DNA from: Zygaena filipendulae
Lineage: Eukaryota; Arthropoda; Insecta; Lepidoptera; Zygaenidae
Length of the DNA: 64,000 nt
NCBI GenBank assembly: GCA_907165275.2
Contig: OU015672.1
Coordinates: 5,500,501-5,564,500 of the forward strand
Reading direction: 5' to 3'
Part shown: positions 54,830 to 64,000 of the stretch, in pieces
How positions within the stretch are numbered: position 1 is the first letter of the stretch
Layout of the letters: the number at the start of each line of letters is the position of its first letter
The notes under the pieces: generated by a model
Told to the model about the DNA's origin: nothing
What the model saw: the letters and a program-made list of their open reading frames with translations, nothing else
Databases searched by the model: none
Translations under genes and position numbers: made by a program

Positions 54830-54959
54830 AGCACAGTGTTATCCTCGGGAGAAAGACTTATTTAGTCGCTCGATCTATTGGCGCCCTCGCTACGCTCGGG
54901 CGCCAAACCCCGTCTCGGGACTAAATAAGTTACTTTCACCCCTAGGATAACAATGTACT
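54830..54959. mobile_element. Compact foldback element with CpG-rich stem
   Basis: AGCACAGTGTTATCCTCGGG at the left pairs with the inverse of the right end (AGTACATTGTTATCCTAGGG). Inner arms are ACTTATTTAGTC/GACTAAATAAGT and TTGGCGCCC/GGGCGCCAA around a TCGCTACGC loop. The 130 bp folds end to end. Confidence 0.8.
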
Positions 54960-55623
54960 ATTTAACGGATATAATGTAGAGTACGTATAGAGTACGTAAG
55001 TATAAGTATATTTTTAAGCTGTAGACGTGAATAGCTTTTTCCATGTATTAAATTGCCGTTGTAATTACATTTTTAATTATTTTTATGCCACAACTCAAGT
55101 CTATGTAAGTGACAACGAGTAATGGGTGCCCATCTCATGCATACCAAGAAACTGTGACTCACTCATAGAACAGGCAGCTTGGCACTCCTGGCAGGTTAAT
55201 ACACTCAAGGATGGTTAGCTGCGCCATTGTTATTCATAGCATATTATTTTAAAAGAATTCAATTATTCAGTTTTATAGGTTTACATTTATATACAGGGTG
55301 TAAGGTTAAATGAAAGAGGTGTTGCAGGAGGATATTGAGTATTTGATTCTTGTCTTAAAAATACGTATCTATATAAAAAAAAATTGCCTACATTGTCTTT
55401 TGACGTAAAACTGTTTAAAAAAATATAGTCATTCTACCATTTCCTTTGTATTGCCGCAGACGTGTTGATTAGGTAATTGAATGTATAAAGTTCATTTACC
55501 CGCGGTAACGTTTCATTTGAGGGTCTCTATGATTTAGCAGTTCATTCTTAATTCATATTTTTATAAGTTACATGAAAGCATGAAATATGCATATTCCGCT
55601 TTTCATGAAAAAAATCCTAAATA

Positions 55624-55947
55624 GGCTAGTTTCCTGGGTAAAAAAATCAAAATTCTATTTAGTCCGTCAGTTAGATAATAAAAAAATAAAAGACACGTAT
55701 TTTTTACTTTTTTAAAATAATGGAAATATGCATAGATAAAGCGCATTAAAGTTTAGGGTGGGGGACTCGTGACGTCACCGCTCGCTATAACGTGCGAACA
55801 AACTGTAGCGAGGCGTGACGTCATGTGAAATTTCGACTTGATATATCTCCGTTACTTTTTGGTTACATAAAAAATAAAAAAAATACGTGTCCAATATTTT
55901 TTAATAATCTACAAAACGGACTAAAAAAAAAAATTAGGAAACTAGCC
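55624..55947 (+). mobile_element. Family A MITE, copy 8, perfect TA duplication
   Basis: Terminal repeats GGCTAGTTTCCT and AGGAAACTAGCC are exact inverses, flanked by TA (55622-55623, 55948-55949). Both TGACGTCA octamers intact. This copy defines the family ends best. Confidence 0.9.
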
Positions 55948-56164
55948 TATTGTAAGACGTCTCGCTAATAATAAAAGCACGTTAGAGAACTGAGCAAATA
56001 ATCACTACGTGCGTTAGAGCTAAAGTGGTTGGAGCATTGGTTGGAGTTGGAGGTTGGTGAACGATCACGTTCTATTCCAAATTCGAATCAAATTAATTTT
56101 TGGCTGCACGGCAGTCGATATAGCTACTTTTTTAGCAGTCAATACCTAAGCACATTTGTTATTT
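55948..56164. other. Upstream DNA with a possible tRNA-like SINE head
   Basis: GAGCTAAAGTGGTTGGAGC (56008-56035 region) and ATTCGAATCAAATT about 60 bases later weakly resemble A and B boxes. Not strong enough to name. Confidence 0.25.
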
Positions 56165-56396
56165 GGACATAGATAAGCAATAGTGTGTTAACCCACACTG
56201 GAGAAATTTTGAGTAAATTAAAGTTTTAAAATTATAGGGCCATTTTGTGTCATAATTTTTTATGTTCAATAGTTACATATTTAAACAATATAATAAGGTA
56301 AACACTTAATTAAAAAACGTTCCCTAACTCTCAATAAATCGTTCTGAATCAATAACTTAATTTTGTGGGTTAACATGTTATTGCTTATCTGCGTCC
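56165..56396. mobile_element. Family B MITE, copy 6
   Basis: GGACATAGATAAGCAATAGT to TTGCTTATCTGCGTCC, 232 bp, flanked by ATTT on both sides (56161-56164, 56397-56400). Confidence 0.9.
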
Positions 56397-59300
56397 ATTT
56401 ATTTATTACATATCTATGGAAGCCAGTGCTTCAGCCGTCAGTAATTTACCTATTACCAGTGTCGCCCATGGCGCTTGGTAGGTATTGGCAAACGGGATCT
56501 TTAAAATACTTATTGGTATGAGAAATAAAGCCGTTTATGCAGAATGTAATGTTAAACGAAGGGCTTATGCGAATTATCTAATAGCCGTATATGTATTTAA
56601 ATATGTACCAGACCTATATATTTGGGATCATTCTTATATAGGTACCATAATAAATTGATATATTATCTAACAATATTGGTTCTGTTCATATTTCAAAATA
56701 TATGTATTGAAAAATTGAGACGGAATAATCTCAATACAGAGCCTCTTTCTCTGCATATTTGCACGCAATGCAAACTTTTTTTTTAACCATCGTGTTCGAA
56801 ATTTGAAACATTTAAATTGCACGTTATCGCTACTGTGCACGCGGCACTCGACGGTTGAGTCCGATTCTTTTTCCAAATTCCATGACCAGAGTAGTAATTA
56901 CGTTCGCCGATTTGCTCATCTCGATCCAATGTTGCCACAAATAAAAATCCTTGGTCCGCTTTGAGTGATTCAACTGAACTAAGTTAATCGTGAGAGTCGA
57001 AAATCTGTTTAGCGTGAGAAAGCATGGCCTATTAATGTTTAGGGCGAAACAATTTTATTTCCAGACATTGCACAATACGAACATGTATTCATTTTATGAT
57101 GCACAAATTAGGTAAATATCTTTTGAAAGTGTGATTTTAATAAAATAAAGTGACTTATTGGCATAATAATCACTAATGAAAAACCTCAGGTGTGGATTCA
57201 CAAATTATAATGAGTTAATTCGAGCGCGCAACGGATGCGCTAACGTCCCGCTGAGAGGTCGCGGTTCAAAAAAAGAACGCCGTCAACCGAACTGTCAGTA
57301 CGCGAGATACGGGAATGAGAAATGTTGCCAGTTACTAAAAAAGGACAAAGATCATCCATTCATAAAACCTCTACCACTCATGTTTAGAAATTAGTTTATT
57401 TTAATTACTCGGTGAGTGTATTGTTGTTTTAATTATGTGTTGCCGTTCGCCAGATATCGGCCCAACTGCAGCGGCTGGACAATATATTTTATTGTCTTTC
57501 TGTACGTTTGTGATTTATACGGCTAGTTAGTAAGTTATTTGAATTTTAATTTAGACGAGTTTTAATGGGGTACGCTTGAATGGGTTCTAATTAGGGGAAA
57601 ACAACCGGCGTTGGATCTTATGAATAATGTGAGGTATAAATCCCGGTTATGGATTAGAAAAGAGATCGCTGAGAGACGATTGACCCCTGGATTAAGCACA
57701 CAATAGCTTCGTGTTTGCCATAACAAATGCCTTATTAGAAAAAATGAGCGATGAGAAATGACTGCAGTCCGCATGTCAGCGTTGTGTCTATTGGTTGATT
57801 CACGGCAGTTCTTTCCGGAATAAAAAGTTAACAAACCTATAAACCATAGACCAATATTTCCAACTATATAATATAATACATTATGAAATATGGTAATTCG
57901 ATATTTTACAAAGCCTCATTATAATAAATCGATTAAAATTTTAACGATTTAAATTTGAAGGAGCAAGAACAAACCGAGTTACGATTATTGTCTGCCATTA
58001 AAAGCGACTATAACGCCATAGTTTACCGGCGACATTACTCAATACTTCATTAACAGCCGTCCACGATTCATTGCTTATAAATCAAAAGAATAAAAAAAAA
58101 AAATAACGACACACTCATTTAGCTGCCAGTGCCTTAAACACTATTAAAAATAAATAAAACCCAAAGACAATGCTACCTTTGCTCTTATTGCCTATTAAAA
58201 TATTATATCGGCAATGCATATTGAAAATCGAAATTCGAAATAGCCAATTAGGCTGTACCGTGTAGAACTGTAGAGTGCCCTGTTTTAACCATGACTGTAA
58301 AACTTGTAAAAGATATGCCACTTTACAGTGTTGGTAGCCTGAAGCAGGCTTATTATCGTACCGTGTAAAATTATCGTATTTGGACCGAAACACGGAAAAA
58401 ATATTGTACTTATCAGGATTATGACTATTTAGACATAAGGCTAGTTAGTTTGTGACATAAATGTGTAGGTATGATGTACGATAATCGTACATCGGGCATC
58501 TGCCAGTGAAAGTCCCGTCAAAATCAGTCCAACCGTTTCGGAGATTAGCCTGACTAATCACACAGACAGATAAAGCAAAAGTAAAGCGTAGGTACTAGGT
58601 ACTTCCCGTCATGCATTTTATAAAAAGCTGTTAGGTAACAGTTTGACAAAGAGATGGTTTTTTTTTTACATGTACCTATGGGTATACTTTTTGCTGTTTT
58701 ATGACCATAAAAAAAAAAAAAATAGGTTTTGTTTATTTTCTAAAAGTCTGATTGAAACTTGTTTAAGATACTTACGTACAGTATTTAAAAAAAGAAAAGG
58801 AGTGGACGCTGGTCGAATACAAAATGCGCCCACGCACCGAATACTGTGCGCACCGCTCCCGTTCCAAATTCAAAAATTCGAAATTAATGGCGGATTTGAC
58901 AGGAGCTTTATTGTGCGGCTAATTTAAATCTTATCAAGGCAGCGATGACAGCGACTTAATGGGATCGCGGCCCGGTTGTTTTTATGAAATAATTCCATTC
59001 CATTTCATTGAATGAATGGTTTTAATATAATTTTTTTGGTAAATAAAACAGAAATGATTTTAGTTTTTAGGTGGGTATATATAGGTACTTTCATTCAATC
59101 TTTGATTATTATTTGCAGGTATACCAGTAACGTCTTTGATACCTACATATACCTACAATACAACCCACCATTAATATTACGAAAACTATATTTTTTTTGC
59201 ATCAATACCATTAAAATAACCTATAATTTTGTATCCTGTTAAATTTATTTAAAAATATCAACTATAGGTTATAGTTTAGAGGACACAAAATTAGTAAATT

Positions 59301-59470
59301 GATGCGAGATGCAAGTGAATTGCGCCAAGCATTTAGAACCATTAGATTGTTTTGCCACAGATAATATAAGTAATACTATACTAGTATTTCTGCTGTAAAG
59401 TTCTGACGAGTTCCGAGTTAAAACTCCGGAAAGAATTAGCGTTTCCTGCTAATTCTTAGAGTTTAACATA
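56397..59470. other. Upstream DNA, no gene recognised
   Basis: AT-rich. Short frames at 57176-57394, 57562-57834, 58115-58393 and 58643-58927 were read and show no domain, codon pattern or splice context. 58498-58580 (AGTCCCGTCAAAATCAGTCC, AACCGTTTCGGAGATTAGCC) is a Helitron-like scrap. Confidence 0.4.
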
Positions 59471-60210
59471 ATTACAGGTACCTATGTAACTGAATAAATT
59501 AGTCACTAAAAATACATACCTAATAGGTATAACGCACTACTTCAAAACCCGAACTCTATGTTTTTGTTTGCCACGGAAAAAATACTTATTAAATAGAGAG
59601 GCAACGAAAATAGGGCAGGGGCACCACAAAATACTCATAACTTCCCAATTTCAAATTTTCCTGTGCGTGATGAATAGGGATGTTGCCTACTTTTGAAAAT
59701 CAAAATTCTAATTAGTCCGTCAGTTAGAAAATAAAAAAAACAATAGACACGTATTTTTTGCTTTTTCAAATAAATTAAAATAATAGAGATAAAGGGCATT
59801 AAAGTTTAGGATGAGGAGGTCGTGACGTCACTTACCGCAAAACCGCCATACAAACTGTCAGAATAGTGACGTCACGCGAAAGTTCAACTCAATATATCGC
59901 CGTTATTTTTTGATTACATAAAAAAAGAAAAAATACGTGTCCAATATTTTTTAATAATCTACAAGACGGACTAAAAAATAAAAATTAGTCAACATGCCCA
60001 TTATAGGTACCTATGTGCCTGAATAAATTAGTCACTAAAAACCTACCTACCTAATAGGTATAACACACTACTTCAAAACCCGAACTCTATGTTTTTGTTT
60101 GCCACAGAAAAAGTACTTATTAAATAGAGAGGCAACGAAAACAGGGCAGGGGCACCACAAAATACTCATAACTTCCCAATTTCTAATTTTTGAGCGCGTG
60201 ATGAATTATA
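59471..60210. repeat. 205-bp direct duplication with a family A MITE at the junction
   Basis: The segment from AGGTACCTATGTaaCTGAAT to GCGTGATGAAT (59474-59675) is repeated at 60004-60207 with about 15 scattered differences. The MITE copy at 59677-59998 lies exactly between the two. Confidence 0.85.
59677..59998 (+). mobile_element. Family A MITE, copy 9
   Basis: GGGATGTTGCCTACTTTTGA to TTAGTCAACATGCCC; TA at the left, CA at the right (one change). Both TGACGTCA octamers intact. Confidence 0.85.
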
Positions 60211-60331
60211 TAGATGAGGTTATTTAGTTGTGTATTAAAATCAGCCAGTGAAAAAATGTTTTACTTACTTACCTACCTATATTCGCTGATTTATACAAAT
60301 GAAATTTCAAAAAGTGACTTCAAAACCAATA

Positions 60332-60650
60332 GGCTATTTGACTATTTTTTTTTAGTCCATCTTTTAGATTAATAAAAAATATTGGACATGTGTTTTTTCT
60401 TTTTTTACGTAATCAAAAAATAACGGCGATACATTGAGTTGCAATTTCGCGTGACGTCACTAACTAGTGCAGTTTGTATGGCGACTTGTAGTGGTAAGTG
60501 ACGTCACAAGCCCCCACCCTAAACTTTAATACACTTTATCTCTGTGTATTTTCATTTATTTGAAAAATAAAAAAATCGTGTCTAATGATTTTTAATTTTC
60601 TAAATGACGGACTAATTACAATTATGATTTTCAAAAGTTGTCAACATCCC
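60332..60650 (-). mobile_element. Family A MITE, copy 10, perfect TA duplication
   Basis: GGCTATTTGACTATTTTTTT to AAAAGTTGTCAACATCCC, flanked by TA (60330-60331, 60651-60652). Both TGACGTCA octamers intact. Opposite orientation to copy 9, about 330 bp away. Confidence 0.85.
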
Positions 60651-60652
60651 TA

Positions 60653-61800
60653 TTGTCACAAATATTGATTGAATGAAACACAAATTCGAACATGCAGCTT
60701 TTTAAAACTATTGTAATAGAATATTTTCAAACAAATAATAGGTAGGTACAAACAAACAAGAAAAGAACTGTTCCACGACACAAGCTTAGGTATAGCTTAG
60801 TGTGGGATCAAGTACCTAGATCTGTGTGTTGTGAAGTGGATTATTATTATTAACTATACCTACAAATTTTTATTAGATTTTAATTTTGTGCTTGTGTTTT
60901 TTTTTGAAGACGTTTGCGCGGCGCATATTGTATGGTATTTATTTATTTACATATTTCATAAAAATATAATAGGTGCAATGTATCTTGAGTGTATTGTTAT
61001 CAATGGCTCAGAATAATAATATATACTACCTACGTACTATCAATGATAACGTAATTACTTCGTTCAGTGTTCACAACTTGTTTATAAAATCTATAAAATT
61101 TATTCTTATTCATAAGCTAAAAAGAATCCTAGAGCTAAATGCCTTCCGATTCTTTTCCAGCTCGAAAATTGAAAATACATAAAAGAAATATGACATTGAT
61201 AATAAATTAAAAACAGAACTATAAATTATGCGTTCAAACCTTTGATGTAGAGCCTTTTTTGGAAGTAGGAATATTACCTATAACAATCCACGTACCTACC
61301 TACTAGCAAATAATCCCATGAAAATTTATTAATGTAATCAAGTAACCTAATACATGTAGTTTTATAACGTGTATATAGTTGTGATTTGGTATTCCACTGC
61401 ACCCTTTCCGGGTACCTAACATAATCATGATTAAAAACTTTCAAAAGTGCATCACTGTTTTTCATCGTTTTGGGTTTAATATTTTTGTCAAGTAGATATA
61501 AATGTTACAGAAATAATCACTTACCTGTACCTACATACAAAACTGCGTGAGTCTCGTGGAACTTTAGGTTAGAACGAAGTTTTCTCCGTATATTAAACTG
61601 AGTCGGTCATGTCCATTATGCGTGAAAAGAGGAAAAAATCCAAAATAAAACTCATTTCGAAAAAAATTACAGCTGCTTTGTTTTTCCGTAGAGCAGCCGT
61701 ATGACACCGTGACGGAGGATGAATTTTTACTCTAATCCATACCGTGCGATAGATAAAGAACTTCGTTCTAAAAACACAACATTTACAAACAAACACAACA
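60653..61800. other. Upstream DNA, unassigned
   Basis: AT-rich; short open frames only, none convincing. Confidence 0.35.
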
Positions 61801-61997
61801 GAGCCCTTATTCACTATGACCAACAACATTTCTTGCTCATAACACGCGCCCCAAAAACACGATTACTAGCTCTCCAACGCCAAAATATTATATTACAAAT
61901 TAGCATTCTGTATGCCTTTATGACACATTGAAACTCCTTTGAGCCCGATGGAAAGAAAATTTTTGCGGCGCGTTATGGTCTTAGTAGTTAAGGACCC
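61801..61997. mobile_element. Family E MITE, copy 2
   Basis: GAGCCCTTATTCACTATGAC, then CAACAACATTTCTTGCTCAT, matching the 20805 copy, ending GTTATGGTCTTAGTAGTTAA and GGACCCTG. About 197 bp without the nested insertion seen in copy 1. Confidence 0.65.
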
Positions 61998-62009
61998 TGA
62001 TAACAGAAT

Positions 62010-62185
62010 AAAATGCTACTGAAGAGTTTGTTGCGCAGCTTCTTCTCTTCAGTCACTAGCTGTGAAGGGTGGATATTTTATGGGTGCTGTCATAATAAAT
62101 GTAACTTTATTGACGTCAAAAAGAGTCACATTATGGGCTAAATTTGAATAAATTATTTTGACTTTGACTTTTGACTTTACTTTTC
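62010..62185 (+). mobile_element. Retroelement 3' tail with TTTGACTTTGACTTT end
   Basis: GTTTGTTGCGCAGCTTCTTC, TTATTGACGTCAAAAAGAGT, GGGCTAAATTTGAATAAATT, then ATTTTGACTTTGACTTTTGA. This is a familiar lepidopteran non-LTR tail; it starts right beside the family E MITE. Confidence 0.6.
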
Positions 62186-62721
62186 AGCGAAGCCCTTAGG
62201 AAAATGCGTTTGCGCGATCTTTTGCGTTTCAACTAGTTCTGTTATTTAATTTTTGCTCATTATTTCTCAGATATTATTATGTCAATTGTGAGGCTGTAAA
62301 TAAACCAAATGGATCTACAAATAAACGTATTTCTTTTCAATGTAGATACCTAGGTACATACCTACGTACCTGTATCTACGTGAGTAGTTGCATCAAAAAT
62401 AAATACTTGTAAAGGATGTCCTATATGTAATTTGTATTGAACACCGCCAATTACAAAGTTTTAAAGTATAACGCATCCGACTCAAGGTCTATAATTATAT
62501 CCTACGAAATGCCTTTTAGTGTGGCGTCGAGTTTTTTTGCTTCGTACGTGCACTTTATTACTTGTTTTCTTTACCTTTGGCTTTTGAATAGGTACGTAGG
62601 TATAACACAGGTGTTTGGTGTTGTTCTTGAAACAGAAGTAACTTTTTCTTAATTTTCATCGTTGTTCAACTAGTAGGTTTGGAACTTTAGGGTTAAGACT
62701 GCTTTTTAGAGCGTTTATAGT

Positions 62722-63044
62722 GGGGATGTGGACTACTTTTAAAAATCAAAATTCTAATTAGTCCGTCAGTTAGAAAATAAAAAACAATAGACACGTATTT
62801 TTTTGCTTTTTTAAATAAATGAAAGTATACAGAGATAAAGCGCATTAAAGTTTAGAGTGAGGGCGTCCTGACGTCACTGACCGCTAAAACCGCTATACAA
62901 ACTGTCAGAATAGTGACGTCACGCAAAATTTCAACTCAATATATCGCCGTTATTTTTTGATTACGTAAAAAGAGAAAAGATACGTGTCCAATATTTTTTA
63001 ATAATCTACAAGACGGACTAAAATTAAAAATTAGTCACCATGCC
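62722..63044 (+). mobile_element. Family A MITE, copy 11
   Basis: GGGGATGTGGACTACTTTTA to TTAGTCACCATGCC; both TGACGTCA octamers intact. Confidence 0.85.
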
Positions 63045-63118
63045 TGTTACCTACCTATGTCTACTTTGATCATAAAAGGTAGGTATCTATAGTGGGTTAT
63101 TTTTATTTATACTACCTA

Positions 63119-63475
63119 CTAGCTGTCCCCCGCGATTTCATCCGCGGTAACTTCGGAGTTCCCGCGGGAATTCCGGGAGAAAAATTGTACCCCTGACAGT
63201 AGTTTACGATGTAGTTTACGATTATAATGGTTCCTCGCATTAATTCCGGGAGAAAAATTGTACCCCTGACAGTAGTTTACGATGTAGTTTACGATTATAA
63301 TGGTTCCTCGCATTAATTCCGGAGTTCCCGCGGGAATTCCGGGATAAAACTATTCTATCTTTTAAGTTGGACCATATTACAAATGGTTACAAAATTTTAT
63401 CCAAATCCGTTCAAGAGTTTAGGAGTCCATCGCGCACAAACAACGTGACACGTGATTTATATATATTAAGATAAT
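63119..63475 (-). mobile_element. Helitron-like element with an exact 73-bp internal tandem duplication
   Basis: CTAGCTGTCCCCCGCGATTT starts the copy. A 73-bp unit beginning TTCCGGGAGAAAAATTGTAC is present at 63171 and again at 63244 with no difference I can see, followed by the usual hairpin and a body ending GCACAAACAACGTGACACGT and ATATATATTAAG. Confidence 0.8.
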
Positions 63476-63656
63476 ACATAAAAACAGTGATAATGCTTAA
63501 TTATTTTAATCAGCGTTAAGTAAACATAGAGAAAAATAGAGCTCTATATTTTTTCACCTTTGCAAAGCTCTCATCTTATTAGTCTTATTCAATGTTGTAT
63601 AATTTTGTTTTCAATAATAAAAAAAAATTGAAGGTTAGCCAAACTTAGTAAGTATA

Positions 63657-63795
63657 CTAGCTGTCGCCCCGGTTCCACTCGCGCAAATTGCAGGATAAGT
63701 AAATACAAAACATCCAAAACATCTTTTCAGATATGGGCCAGATTCTATTCAGACACCTAAAAGTCTGAACATCCAAATATCAACACATGTAACAT
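63657..63795 (-). mobile_element. Decayed Helitron-like element at the right edge
   Basis: CTAGCTGTCGCCCCGGTTCC, GCAAATTGCAGGATAAGTAA; the rest is degenerate. The remaining 200 bases to the window end show nothing recognisable. Confidence 0.5.
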
Positions 63796-64000
63796 TAAAA
63801 CTAGTAGGATATGCATACCTCACGATGGCACTGCATATATAGGTTCATGCCGTCGGCTCGCGTTGCTTGGCTACTCACCACGCTCTAACTATACTAAGGC
63901 AAACATATTATCACAGAAAAACACAACAGAATGTCTCTCCCATATCACAACAGTGAAAGTGTTTTACTGTCTCTACAAAATCTAATACCGCACTCGATTT

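Noticed and set aside
57176..57394. 72-codon basic frame resembling a small nuclear protein
   Set aside because: No domain, no splice context and no codon pattern distinct from chance; surrounded by non-coding AT-rich DNA.

Overview
This is an AT-rich, intron-rich, transposon-dense nuclear window from an insect, almost certainly a moth or butterfly (Lepidoptera). The evidence is a coding gene with insect-like architecture and dozens of short Helitron-like copies of a type common in Lepidoptera: they start near TACTAATATTATAAA and end in a GC hairpin plus GCACAGCTAGT. RTE-type LINE tails ending in GATGATGATG and foldback MITEs support the same placement. The species cannot be named from the sequence.

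Two protein-coding genes are supported, both on the minus strand. (1) Positions 1-1875 hold the first 625 residues of an uninterrupted reading frame that runs off the left edge. It looks like a beta-strand-rich (propeller-like) N-terminal half followed by helical segments, and I do not recognise it with confidence. (2) Positions 47004-4691 hold the complete coding part of TfAP-2, the single insect AP-2 transcription factor. It is broken into nine exons over 42 kb, and most exons are too short to stand out as long open frames. I rebuilt it by splice sites and phase: 46351-47004, 22783-22929, 21234-21395, 19252-19369, 16150-16339, 7710-7828, 6607-6749, 5579-5746 and 4691-4798. The sum is 1809 nt, giving 602 residues plus a stop, with compatible phases at every junction. 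The DNA-binding and helix-span-helix half (exons 5-9) is unmistakable. The N-terminal half (exons 1-4) is insect-specific in sequence.

Layout: 1-1.9 kb, uncharacterised gene; 1.9-4.5 kb, intergenic; 4.5-8 kb, the four 3' exons of TfAP-2; 8-16 kb, intron 5, full of transposon debris; 16-23 kb, exons 2-5 with MITEs packed against them; 23-46.3 kb, the 23-kb first intron with nested MITEs, Helitron-like chains, a LINE remnant and a CpG-rich patch that could be an alternative first exon; 46.35-47.3 kb, first coding exon and 5' flank; 47.3-64 kb, upstream DNA with no recognisable gene, several CpG patches and many MITEs.

The repeats sort into clear families. Family A is a MITE of about 320 bp with TA target duplications, 11 copies, most carrying one or two TGACGTCA (CREB/ATF) palindromes. 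Family B is a MITE of about 235 bp with a 4-bp A-N-Y-T target duplication, six copies including one nested inside another. Family C is a strongly palindromic MITE of about 240 bp with TAA/TTA duplications, PIF/Harbinger-like, three copies. There are also a 1.1-kb TA-flanked element with GGGGTAAGTTGTTACA-type repeats, two hAT-like elements with 8-bp duplications, and more than 25 Helitron-like fragments. The features most worth a second look are the CRE-carrying MITE family around a developmental regulator, the MITEs abutting splice sites of exons 2-4, the family B target duplications, and the recurring two-unit Helitron-like chains. No tRNA or rRNA gene, CRISPR array or prokaryotic system was seen.
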